Assembly: GCA_964555285.1 (NCBI GenBank)
Contig: CAZKRM010000054.1
Span: 1 to 16,615, forward strand
Reading direction: 5' to 3'
From: JBBIQV01 sp964555285
Lineage (GTDB): Bacteria > Nitrospirota > Nitrospiria > Nitrospirales > Nitrospiraceae
DNA length: 16,615 bases
Shown: one piece after another, positions 6,433 to 12,979 of the stretch
Numbering within the stretch: position 1 is the stretch's first letter
How the letters are laid out: each line of letters starts with the position of its first letter
The notes under the pieces: model-generated
Told to the model about the DNA's origin: nothing
The model's input: the letters and a program-made list of their open reading frames with translations, nothing else
Databases searched by the model: none
Position numbers and translations under genes: made by a program

Positions 6433-7065
6433 TCAGTTCAGGACTCCTCGCCTCGGCAGGCTCCGGTAACATGGCTCCGATACGTCCTGTGAGTGCTCTT
6501 CGAGACAGTGCATCATCCGCCCGGGCCCCGGCGGCACATTCCGGCAGAATTGCCGCACGTCCGCCTCGCAGGCCGCCTTTATGCGCTGCAACCCTTCCTT
6601 CATCCGTACCGTGCGCTCCTGCACGACCTGCCGGCACACGGGTGAAAGATTGTGCCCTGTGTGTTGCAGACACCGGCGGCGGTCGCCGCCGGGTCCTCCA
6701 TCCGGACAGAGCTGCTCCACCTCAGCCTGACACTTGAGCTCGACGCTCGCGGAAATCGGCGGAGCCTCAACTTTGAGGACTTCGGCGACCGGCGCCTCGT
6801 GGAACGACACCGCCGGCTCTCCAGCCGGCGGTGGTGAAGGCACTGTCATGGTCGGTGGACCAGGAGGAGGTGGCGCGGGATTCATCTGCGGCAGGGGCAC
6901 GGCTGCCACAGGAGGGACACTGAGCGGGGGCGCAGTTGACGGCGCCGGCTGCTCCTGCTTCGGCAGATGCAGGACCACCGTCCCCCAGACCACGCCAAGG
7001 ACGACGAGACTCAAGAGCCCGACCAGGAAGGACACGCCGGTACGAACGGGGCCCGATCCAGACAT
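6433..7065 (-). CDS. Membrane-anchored protein with two GLG1-type Cys-rich repeats
   Basis: A 210-residue protein read leftward from ATG 7065-7063, preceded by GGGGATAGG at good spacing. Residues ~10-33 (VSFLVGLLSLVVLGVVWGTVVL) form one membrane anchor, followed by ~60 residues of proline-rich linker. The C-terminal domain has two copies of a four-cysteine repeat: C-x6-C then RRRCLQHTGHNLSPVC, and C-x6-C then RMMHCLEEHSQDVSEPC. This spacing and the CL....LS..C pattern resemble the cysteine-rich repeat of Golgi protein 1 (PF00839), which also occurs in bacterial exported proteins. The domain is presumably periplasmic with paired disulfides. Function is unknown. It follows the 337-residue unknown gene by 49 bases and likely shares its transcript. 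Confidence 0.8.
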   Translation of the reverse strand: MSGSGPVRTGVSFLVGLLSLVVLGVVWGTVVLHLPKQEQPAPSTAPPLSVPPVAAVPLPQMNPAPPPPGPPTMTVPSPPPAGEPAVSFHEAPVAEVLKVEAPPISASVELKCQAEVEQLCPDGGPGGDRRRCLQHTGHNLSPVCRQVVQERTVRMKEGLQRIKAACEADVRQFCRNVPPGPGRMMHCLEEHSQDVSEPCYRSLPRRGVLN

Positions 7066-7114
7066 ACGTACCTATCCCCAAGGCCTCGGCAGACGACTGC
7101 GGCTACACGCGCTT

Positions 7115-8128
7115 TCAGTTTTCCGGCGCTTCGACGATATGATTCTCGAAGCGTGTACAGCCTTCGGCGAGGAGCCGGTTGGTGAGCATTTCGCCCGGCC
7201 ACTCGATCGGCAGGTCGGCAGTAAAGACCCAGACATCCGGCGACGTCCAGACCGGGCCGTGCTCTTCAGGAAGTTCGGGATCGAAGAGATCCGTCCAGAC
7301 CGGCATGTACACGCCGTTTCCACACTGCGTATGGAGATGCACAATCGTCCGCGCCCGCACGAGCGGATCGAGATCCCGCCACACCGCCGCCGTCTCATCC
7401 GCAAGGCGATGGAGCCGCACGGCGTTCTGCGCGTCGAACACGGCATAGGCCGCGTACACCGGCGCATCCAACATATCCGGGGCGAGCGCCAGATCCGCAC
7501 ATTGCCCGACCAACCCCTCGAGCAAGGCGCGACGATCGCTCTCTTCGAGCGACTCGGGCAAGCCGGGGTCCGGCGCCCCGATCAACTGGAAGATCAAATA
7601 GGCCGTGCTCTCGACCGGCGGATAGAGGCGCGCGGCGATCGGCTGCGTCCGTTGGGAGTCGGCAATGGTCGTCAGGTGATCGTTCAACGCCTGGAGCGAG
7701 AACACCTCGAGCGTGGCATCGGTGAGCAGCCGTGGCTCGACGCGAACGACCGTCCCGGCCGGCAGCCTGAGATGGCGATGCAGCACATCGGCGGTCGCCA
7801 CCGGATCGATCTTGAGACCGAGCGGCTGGCTCAGATTCGCCTGCAGCGGCAATTCCAGCGCCGCGATCACCCCATACGCCGGCTTCTCATCGGCCGGCCC
7901 GTCCAGCACGAGCGAGCAGGCGGCTTCCGCAAGGAGGTCGAACAACCATTCCGCCATCTCTTCGTCCAGGGCCGCGAGCACGGTCAACAGATCCTGCTCG
8001 CGGCCCTGTTCGAGAAACGCTTGCAGCGTGTCGATCGCGGCATCGGTGTCGCCGTGGTCGTGCCGACGCGCGTTAATGAGATGAATCAGATCGCGTGTCA
8101 GCGGATCGGGCCTGGACCAGCTCAACAT
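7115..8128 (-). CDS. Soluble acidic protein of unknown function, 337 residues
   Basis: I do not recognise this family. The frame extends upstream to a GTG at 8338. I choose ATG 8128-8126 because GAGGA sits seven bases before it, and because the upstream part of the frame (8270-8338) encodes a piece of a decayed yjbQ-like gene. From 8128 the protein begins MLSWSRPDPLTRDLIHLINA and has no signal peptide or membrane segment. It alternates helical acidic stretches (EQGREQDLLTVLAALDEEMAEWLFDLLAEA) with mixed alpha/beta sequence. The C-terminal third is richer in Trp and Pro (VWTSPDVWVFTADLPIEWPGE). The long conserved-looking frame antisense to it (6734-8191) is a GC-bias shadow. It is probably co-transcribed with the downstream Cys-rich membrane protein; no activity can be assigned. 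Confidence 0.75.
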   Translation of the reverse strand: MLSWSRPDPLTRDLIHLINARRHDHGDTDAAIDTLQAFLEQGREQDLLTVLAALDEEMAEWLFDLLAEAACSLVLDGPADEKPAYGVIAALELPLQANLSQPLGLKIDPVATADVLHRHLRLPAGTVVRVEPRLLTDATLEVFSLQALNDHLTTIADSQRTQPIAARLYPPVESTAYLIFQLIGAPDPGLPESLEESDRRALLEGLVGQCADLALAPDMLDAPVYAAYAVFDAQNAVRLHRLADETAAVWRDLDPLVRARTIVHLHTQCGNGVYMPVWTDLFDPELPEEHGPVWTSPDVWVFTADLPIEWPGEMLTNRLLAEGCTRFENHIVEAPEN

Positions 8129-8269
8129 CCTGTCGTCCTCACTCTCTGTCCTCGTACGATGATCGCCATCATGTTGCCAAACTTTCCATAGCGTAGCAAG
8201 CATCAACTCGCTTCGCAGCCTATCCCCCCTCCCCACCTGGTTGACAAGCGCCGCAGGACGTGTACCCGC

Positions 8270-8432
8270 CTCGTGCGGAGCCAGTCTCTCCAGAAACTCA
8301 TCGTCGTCCTTGAGCAGTCCCTGTTCGTCATCGTCCACTCTTCCTGACCGCCGCCTCGACCTGCGAGGTGATATTGATGTACGCTCGTCCGGCGTTCGCC
8401 TCGATCCACAGCTCTTCGCGGTAGGATCTCAT
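8270..8432 (-). pseudogene. Decayed yjbQ-like gene (UPF0047 / secondary thiamine-phosphate synthase family)
   Basis: Read leftward from ATG 8432-8430, the frame gives MRSYREELWIEANAGRAY, INITSQVEAAVRKSGR, then stops at 8328. This is the normal N-terminus of the YjbQ subfamily that begins like KSYRKELW...INITPQVE. In a second frame overlapping the stop, bases 8335-8270 encode DDDEQGLLKDDDEFLERLAP and HE, which matches the family's later segment NDDE.GL..D...WLE.LAPHE. About 20 codons that normally separate the two blocks (the conserved NAMHITASVF region) are missing, and the deletion has shifted the frame. The C-terminal half of the family is absent as well. The gene is therefore a truncated, frameshifted relic. 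Recognition is from memory of the family, not a search. Confidence 0.7.
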
Positions 8433-8560
8433 GGGTGATCCAACAGGGGGAGAGAATTCTGCCGCAGCGTGCCTCGAAGATGCAAGTCCATTGCGCCGTG
8501 TCCTTCGTGATGCGGGGATAAGAATGATCGTCCTCCGTGGTGCCGGGATCGAGGCTGTCC

Positions 8561-8566
8561 TATAAT
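8561..8566 (+). promoter_or_regulatory. Candidate -10 element of nrdJ
   Basis: A consensus TATAAT lies at 8561-8566, inside the near-palindrome TCCTATAATAGGA. It would start transcription near 8573, about 26 bases before the nrdJ ATG. No good -35 lies at the expected distance, so an activator or a different sigma factor may be involved. The stretch 8433-8560 holds no other feature I can support. Confidence 0.4.
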
Positions 8567-8598
8567 AGGACGGCAGCATCGAACGCCGAGACTCCCCT

Positions 8599-10344
8599 AT
8601 GCCGACCGGCCGTCGCCAACCGCCTCACCTGTCAGCCAACGCACTGACGGTGCTTCGTCGCCGCTATCTCGTCAAAAATCTCAGCGGTCGGGTGGTGGAA
8701 ACACCGGCCCAAGCCTTTTGGCGCGTGGCCCGGAATATCGCGCAAGCCGAGCGACTCTATCCGCCCAAGACGAGACTGCGTGACGCGGCGGAACGATTCT
8801 ACAGGCTCATGAGCCGGCTGGACTTCTTGCCGAATTCTCCGACACTCATGAATGCCGGCCGTCCCCTCCAGCAACTCTCGGCCTGCTTCGTGTTACCGGT
8901 AGAAGATTCGTTGGAATCCATCTTCGATGCGATCAAGCATCAAGCCCTCATTCATCAGTCCGGCGGCGGGACAGGATTTTCGTTCAGTCACCTGCGTCCC
9001 AAAGATGACCGCGTCGCCTCGACCAGCGGCGTGGCCTCCGGGCCGGTGACGTTCATGCGAATTTTCAACGCGTCCACCGATGTGATTAAACAAGGCGGCA
9101 CGCGCCGGGGCGCCAACATGGGTATTCTACAGATCGACCACCCGGACATCCTCGATTTCATCTCGATCAAAGAAAATCCACACGAGATGACCAACTTCAA
9201 CCTGTCGGTGGCAGTCACCGACGCCTTTATGAAGGCGCTGGACGGCCATCGCTCCTATCCGCTCATCAATCCTCGCACACAGCGGGCTATCGGTCGCCTG
9301 TCGGCGGAGCTCGTGTTCGATCGCCTCGTCGAAGCCGCATGGCGCAGCGGTGAGCCGGGACTTGTCTTTCTCGATACCATCAATCGAGCCAACCCGACGC
9401 CCCATCTAGGCCGCATCGAAGCGACGAATCCCTGCGGCGAACAGCCCCTGCTCCCCCACGAATCCTGTACCCTCGGCTCGATTAACGTCGCGCATTTCGT
9501 CAGCGGTTCCTCACCGGCTTGTTCTATTGATTACGACCGCCTGGCGGAGATCGTTCCGCTCGCCGTTCGCTTCTTGGACAACGTCGTCGATATGAATCGC
9601 TACCCCCTCCCCGGCATCGAGCGGATGACCAAGTCTACTCGCAAGATCGGACTGGGCGTGATGGGATTTGCCGATCTCCTGATCCGGCTCTCGATTCCCT
9701 ACGACTCAGACGACGCGCTGAAGATCGGCGACGAGCTGATGCAGTTCATCCAGCAACGGGCACAGGCCGCCTCAGCCGAACTCGCGCGCGAGCGCGGCCT
9801 GTTCCCGGCCTACAGAGGAAGCCGGCTGGAGGCAGCGCGGCGCCGCCTGCGGAATGCCACGGTCACCACGATCGCGCCCACGGGAACCATCGGCATCATC
9901 GCGGACTGCTCGCCGGGGATCGAGCCCTTGTACGGCGTCAGTTTCACCAGGACCGTCATGGAAGATGTTCGGCTCGACACGATCCATCCGGAGTTCGTGC
10001 GACGGGCGAAGCAAGCCGGTCTCTACTCGGATCGGCTCGCCGAGCGCCTTGCGGCCGACGTGTCGATCCAGCATCTACCGGAGATTCCACAAGACCTGCG
10101 TCGCCTGTTCGTGACCGCGCAGGACATCTCCGCCGAGCAGCACGTGCGGATGCAGGCCGTGTTCCAACGCTCCAGCGACAGCGGTGTCTCCAAAACGATC
10201 AATCTCCCGCCGACGTCCACTCCGGCCGACGTCGCCGCCGCATTTCGACTCGCCTACCGTTTGGGTTGCAAAGGGATCACGGCGTTTCGATCCGGCAGCC
10301 GAGATAAACAAGTCCTGTCCTGCTCGCAAATTCAGTATTGCTGA
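8599..10344 (+). CDS. nrdJ: Adenosylcobalamin-dependent (class II) ribonucleotide reductase
   Basis: This 581-residue enzyme reduces ribonucleotides to deoxyribonucleotides using adenosylcobalamin to generate a thiyl radical, independent of oxygen. The N-terminus carries LSANALTVLRRRYLVKN. Catalytic cysteines lie where expected: Cys96 in QLSACFVLPV, the radical Cys279 in ATNPCGEQPL, and Cys290 in ESCTLGSINV. Cys279 and Cys290 are eleven apart, as in the Thermotoga enzyme. Further family motifs are HQSGGGTGFSFSHLRP, RRGANMGILQIDHPDI, the Pro-Thr-Gly-Thr turn TTIAPTGTIG and GCKGITAFRSGSRDKQVL. The C-terminus ends CSQIQYC, a Cys pair (575, 581) that probably re-reduces the active site. The zinc-ribbon tail of longer NrdJ proteins is absent. 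ATG 8599 lacks a strong Shine-Dalgarno but fits the homologous N-terminus. Confidence 0.95.
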   Translation: MPTGRRQPPHLSANALTVLRRRYLVKNLSGRVVETPAQAFWRVARNIAQAERLYPPKTRLRDAAERFYRLMSRLDFLPNSPTLMNAGRPLQQLSACFVLPVEDSLESIFDAIKHQALIHQSGGGTGFSFSHLRPKDDRVASTSGVASGPVTFMRIFNASTDVIKQGGTRRGANMGILQIDHPDILDFISIKENPHEMTNFNLSVAVTDAFMKALDGHRSYPLINPRTQRAIGRLSAELVFDRLVEAAWRSGEPGLVFLDTINRANPTPHLGRIEATNPCGEQPLLPHESCTLGSINVAHFVSGSSPACSIDYDRLAEIVPLAVRFLDNVVDMNRYPLPGIERMTKSTRKIGLGVMGFADLLIRLSIPYDSDDALKIGDELMQFIQQRAQAASAELARERGLFPAYRGSRLEAARRRLRNATVTTIAPTGTIGIIADCSPGIEPLYGVSFTRTVMEDVRLDTIHPEFVRRAKQAGLYSDRLAERLAADVSIQHLPEIPQDLRRLFVTAQDISAEQHVRMQAVFQRSSDSGVSKTINLPPTSTPADVAAAFRLAYRLGCKGITAFRSGSRDKQVLSCSQIQYC

Positions 10345-10443
10345 TTCGGACCCTCTCTCCACACCGACCATTCACTCCGCCGATCCACCGCATGTCGAAT
10401 CCGATGACTCCGATCGCTCGCCGGTCGTCATGCCTCGCAACAA

Positions 10444-10472
10444 TTGACAGTGCTAAACGATGGTGATAAGTA
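10444..10472 (+). promoter_or_regulatory. Candidate promoter of the SH3-like membrane protein gene
   Basis: A perfect -35 TTGACA at 10444-10449 is followed after 17 bases by TAAGTA (10467-10472), a poor -10. Transcription would begin about 43 bases before the chosen ATG at 10522. The -35 is convincing and the -10 is not. Confidence 0.4.
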
Positions 10473-10521
10473 CTTGCCGTCATCTTCGGGGTTGTCTATC
10501 GACCACGCAGGGAGGTCTTCG

Positions 10522-11226
10522 ATGGCGGCGTCCGTTCGCAGTGCGTCGTGGCCGGGTGATCATCTGAACTGGATGCTCCTCTTCGCTCGCGAACCTGAGC
10601 CGGAGGTCGAGTTCACAGAGGAGGACTTGGAAGAACCCGCCGGCCCCCGATCGTCCTCGCCGAAAACTCCCAAACGCTCCGGCGGGCGTCCTTTCCTCTG
10701 GGTGCTGTTGCTCGTGCTCGCTGGAGGCGCCGCATACCTCTCCTTGGAACCGGACATGCTGACCGACTTATTGAGCCCCATCTTGGGTGAAACCACCCAG
10801 CGACCGCAGGTTGCGCTGCCGCCCTCGAAGCCCGGCGCTCCTCCAAAGATCGCCCCTCCGGCCGCAGCATCGACTCCTTCACCAACGCCGGCGGGCCCGG
10901 TTCCCGCGTCACCCGCTCCGCCGCTGACGCCAACGAACGATCAGACCGGCCTGGTTCAGCCACTAGGGGCTTCTCCTGTCACCCCTGTTCCGCTCTTCGA
11001 AGAAGGCCAGCGGGTGACGGTGGTCCTCGACCCGGACAGCCCGGGCGATTCGATGACCCTCTCGCTGGACTCCGCAGGAACACGGCCTGGCGCCACCATC
11101 CGCCCCGGCATCACCCTGATCGTGCTGGACGGCGAACTCTCCAACAACCATTGGGTGTATGCCGTTCGGGCAGAGGACGGTTCCAAAGGGTGGGTGCCGG
11201 AGAAACGTTTGCGGCTCAAGTTCTAG
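10522..11226 (+). CDS. Membrane-anchored protein with proline-rich linker and C-terminal SH3-like domain
   Basis: I start at ATG 10522 because GGGAGG at 10510-10515 is correctly spaced; the frame is open from TTG 10444, which overlaps the probable -35. The 234-residue product has a short acidic cytoplasmic part (EPEPEVEFTEEDLEEPAG), one membrane segment around residues 56-74 (FLWVLLLVLAGGAAYLSL), a ~75-residue Pro/Ala linker, and a C-terminal bacterial SH3-like fold. That fold runs from GQRVTVVLDP through ATIRPGITLIVLDGE to NHWVYAVRAEDGSKGWVPE. The ending GWVPEKRLRL is typical of SH3b domains, which often bind cell wall or other proteins. The predicted topology puts the SH3 domain in the periplasm. 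It is monocistronic between nrdJ and the HAD operon, and no specific partner can be named. Confidence 0.8.
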   Translation: MAASVRSASWPGDHLNWMLLFAREPEPEVEFTEEDLEEPAGPRSSSPKTPKRSGGRPFLWVLLLVLAGGAAYLSLEPDMLTDLLSPILGETTQRPQVALPPSKPGAPPKIAPPAAASTPSPTPAGPVPASPAPPLTPTNDQTGLVQPLGASPVTPVPLFEEGQRVTVVLDPDSPGDSMTLSLDSAGTRPGATIRPGITLIVLDGELSNNHWVYAVRAEDGSKGWVPEKRLRLKF

Positions 11227-11303
11227 CGTCACACCTCTCTCGATCTCTTCGCCCTTTTCTCCCCGTGTCGCTGCCGTCGCGCCTGTGTGCCGCTTCGCCC
11301 CTA

Positions 11304-11312
11304 TGCTATACT
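11304..11312 (+). promoter_or_regulatory. Extended -10 promoter of the HAD-hpnD-hpnE operon
   Basis: TGCTATACT (11304-11312) matches an extended -10 (TGnTATACT), which can work without a good -35; none is seen. Transcription would start near 11319, giving a leader of about 93 bases before the HAD start. Confidence 0.5.
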
Positions 11313-11338
11313 GCGCCACTCCAAAGACGCCCGAAAGT

Positions 11339-11408
11339 CATACAGTCCATACAGTCAAACGTCGTGGAGCCTTCGACTTGTGGACGTGACGACTTTCGAC
11401 TTGAGGAC
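11339..11408. repeat. Short direct repeats in the leader of the HAD-hpnDE operon
   Basis: CATACAGTC occurs twice in tandem (11339-11347, 11348-11356). Further on, TTCGACTTGTGGAC (11372-11385) recurs as TTCGACTTGAGGAC (11395-11408), 13 of 14 identical. The second copy contains the GAGGA used as ribosome binding site. They may be protein-binding half sites or a local duplication. Confidence 0.6.
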
Positions 11409-11411
11409 TGA

Positions 11412-12110
11412 GTGTTGGATACCTTGCGCGCCATCATCTTCGATTTCGACGGCGTGATCGCCGATACCGAACCTCTGCACTTCGCCGGCTTTCAGCAGAT
11501 CCTCGGCGAGCAGGGCATCGGACTGACTGAACCGGAGTACTATGCGCGCTACCTCGGATACGACGACAAGGGCTGCTTCGCGGCTGCCCTGTCGTCCCAC
11601 GACCGACCTACGCCACGCACGCTGATCGATGAATTGGTCACCCGCAAGTCACAGGTCTATCTCGAATCCATTCAACGCCATCTCGTCATCTTCCCCGGCG
11701 TGCGCGAATTCGTGCGCGATGCCGCCGGCCGATATCCGTTGGCCATTGCCTCCGGCGCGCTGCGCCACGAGATCGAACTGATTTTGGAGTGCGCCGGCAT
11801 CCGGAAAGAATTTCAGCACATCACCAGTTCAGAAGACGTCACGAAGGGCAAACCGGACCCGCAAGGATTTCTCCACGCATTGGCTGCGCTCAACCGTCGA
11901 CGGTCCGGCGACGCCATCGTGCCGGCCGAGTGCCTGGTCATCGAAGACTCGATTCCGGGCATCCGAGGCGCCCGCGCTGCCGGCATGAAAGTCCTTGCGG
12001 TGGCCAACACGCATACCGTCCAGGACCTCCACGAAGCCGATGCGATTACCCATTCCTTGGAGCAGGTCCGGTTGCCTGAACTGCGCGACCGGCTGTGGGG
12101 AAGGGGATGA
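11412..12110 (+). CDS. HAD-family hydrolase, beta-phosphoglucomutase-like phosphatase
   Basis: A 232-residue haloacid dehalogenase-fold enzyme of the beta-phosphoglucomutase-like subfamily, which removes or moves phosphate on small metabolites such as sugar phosphates. Motif I is FDFDGVIADTEPLH, with nucleophile Asp11 and acid/base Asp13. A four-helix cap follows, then motif II ASGALRHE, motif III Lys145 or Lys147 in TKGKPDP, and motif IV VIEDSIPGI with Glu178 and Asp179. All catalytic residues are present. GTG 11412 is chosen with GAGGA at 11403-11407; TTG 11415 is an alternative. The stop overlaps the hpnD start as ATGA, so translation of the two is coupled. Close coupling to squalene genes hints at a phosphate substrate in isoprenoid metabolism, but that is inference. 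Confidence 0.85.
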   Translation: MLDTLRAIIFDFDGVIADTEPLHFAGFQQILGEQGIGLTEPEYYARYLGYDDKGCFAAALSSHDRPTPRTLIDELVTRKSQVYLESIQRHLVIFPGVREFVRDAAGRYPLAIASGALRHEIELILECAGIRKEFQHITSSEDVTKGKPDPQGFLHALAALNRRRSGDAIVPAECLVIEDSIPGIRGARAAGMKVLAVANTHTVQDLHEADAITHSLEQVRLPELRDRLWGRG

Positions 12111-12979
12111 ACCTCGCCGACGCCCAGGCCTACTGCACCGCCGTCACGAAAGCAAGCGGCAGCAATTTCTATTACTCGTTTGTGTTCTTGCCGAAACCGC
12201 GCCGCGACGCCATGTATACGGTCTATGCCTTCTGCAAAGAAGTCGATAGCGCGGTGGATGAGCCGCCGCCGGGGAGCGATCCCCACGACCAGCTACGCCG
12301 ATGGCGCACGGAGCTCGACGCCTCTTATCACGGCACGCCGACCTCTCCCGTGACGCTCAGCCTCGCCGAGCACGCCGGGCGTCTCGCCATCCCGCAGGAA
12401 TATTTCTCTGAGCTGATCAACGGTGTGGAAATGGATCTCACCACGCCCCGGTATGCCACCTTCCAGGACCTCTCGCTCTACTGCTACCGTGTCGCCTCTG
12501 TGGTGGGGCTGATCTGCCTGCACATCTTTGGGACCGCCTCGCCGCGCGCGCGGGAGTACGCCGTCAACCTCGGCATGGCGTTTCAACTGACGAATATTCT
12601 ACGGGACGTGGGGAGCGATGCCGAGCGAAGCCGTATCTACCTCCCGCAAGAAGATCTGGCCCGGTTCAAATATAGCGAGAAGGAACTTCTGCGGAGAAAA
12701 TATTCTCCGCAGTTTGTCGAACTGATGCAGTTCGAATCCTCACGCGCCCACAGCTTCTATGCCAAAGCGCGCGAAGCCCTGCTGGCCCTCCCGCCACAAG
12801 AACGGCGTGCCCTCACGGTGGCCGAGATCATGCGAGGGGTCTACAGCCGCATCCTGCGCCGCATCGATCGGTCGGCGTACCATGTCTTTGGCCCCCGCAT
12901 TTCGCTGTCAACGCCACATCGGCTGACCGTCGCTGCGGGAGTGTGGTTGCGCGAGCGCCTGCTCTCGTCCTTCTCATGA
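12107..12979 (+). CDS. hpnD: Presqualene diphosphate synthase HpnD
   Basis: HpnD condenses two farnesyl diphosphates to presqualene diphosphate, the first step of the three-enzyme HpnCDE route to squalene for hopanoids. The 290-residue protein opens with the family pattern SNFYYSFVFLPKPRRDAMYT and YAFCKEVDSAVDE, containing the first Asp motif D47-x3-D51. It also has NGVEMDLTTPRY, YCYRVASVVGLICLHIFG, AFQLTNILRDVGSDAERSRI with the second Asp motif D167-x3-D171, and YLPQEDLARF. The FYYSF...YAFC form fits HpnD better than HpnC. Start ATG 12107 shares ATGA with the HAD stop and has GGGGAAGGGG just upstream; its own end shares ATGA with hpnE. No hpnC lies in this window, so it must be elsewhere if the route is complete. 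Confidence 0.92.
   Translation: MNLADAQAYCTAVTKASGSNFYYSFVFLPKPRRDAMYTVYAFCKEVDSAVDEPPPGSDPHDQLRRWRTELDASYHGTPTSPVTLSLAEHAGRLAIPQEYFSELINGVEMDLTTPRYATFQDLSLYCYRVASVVGLICLHIFGTASPRAREYAVNLGMAFQLTNILRDVGSDAERSRIYLPQEDLARFKYSEKELLRRKYSPQFVELMQFESSRAHSFYAKAREALLALPPQERRALTVAEIMRGVYSRILRRIDRSAYHVFGPRISLSTPHRLTVAAGVWLRERLLSSFS
12689..12712. repeat. Perfect 10-bp hairpin inside hpnD
   Basis: CTGCGGAGAA (12689-12698) and TTCTCCGCAG (12703-12712) are exact reverse complements around the loop AATA. It lies wholly inside the hpnD coding frame (residues ~195-202). There is no T-run, so it is unlikely to be a terminator; it could influence operon mRNA or be chance. Confidence 0.6.

Noticed and set aside
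6734..8191. 485-residue open frame on the plus strand
   Set aside because: It lies antisense to the Cys-rich and 337-residue genes, is dominated by Arg/His/Gln typical of GC-bias shadows, and shows no domain; the minus-strand genes have Shine-Dalgarno sequences and clear features.
8129..8338. N-terminal extension of the 337-residue protein to GTG 8338
   Set aside because: The first ~22 extension residues belong to a yjbQ relic, the start is almost on top of its Shine-Dalgarno sequence, and ATG 8128 has a good GAGGA.
8561..8573. TCCTATAATAGGA as an NrdR box controlling nrdJ
   Set aside because: It is a short near-palindrome but lacks the paired 16-bp NrdR box pattern; it is better read as a -10 element.
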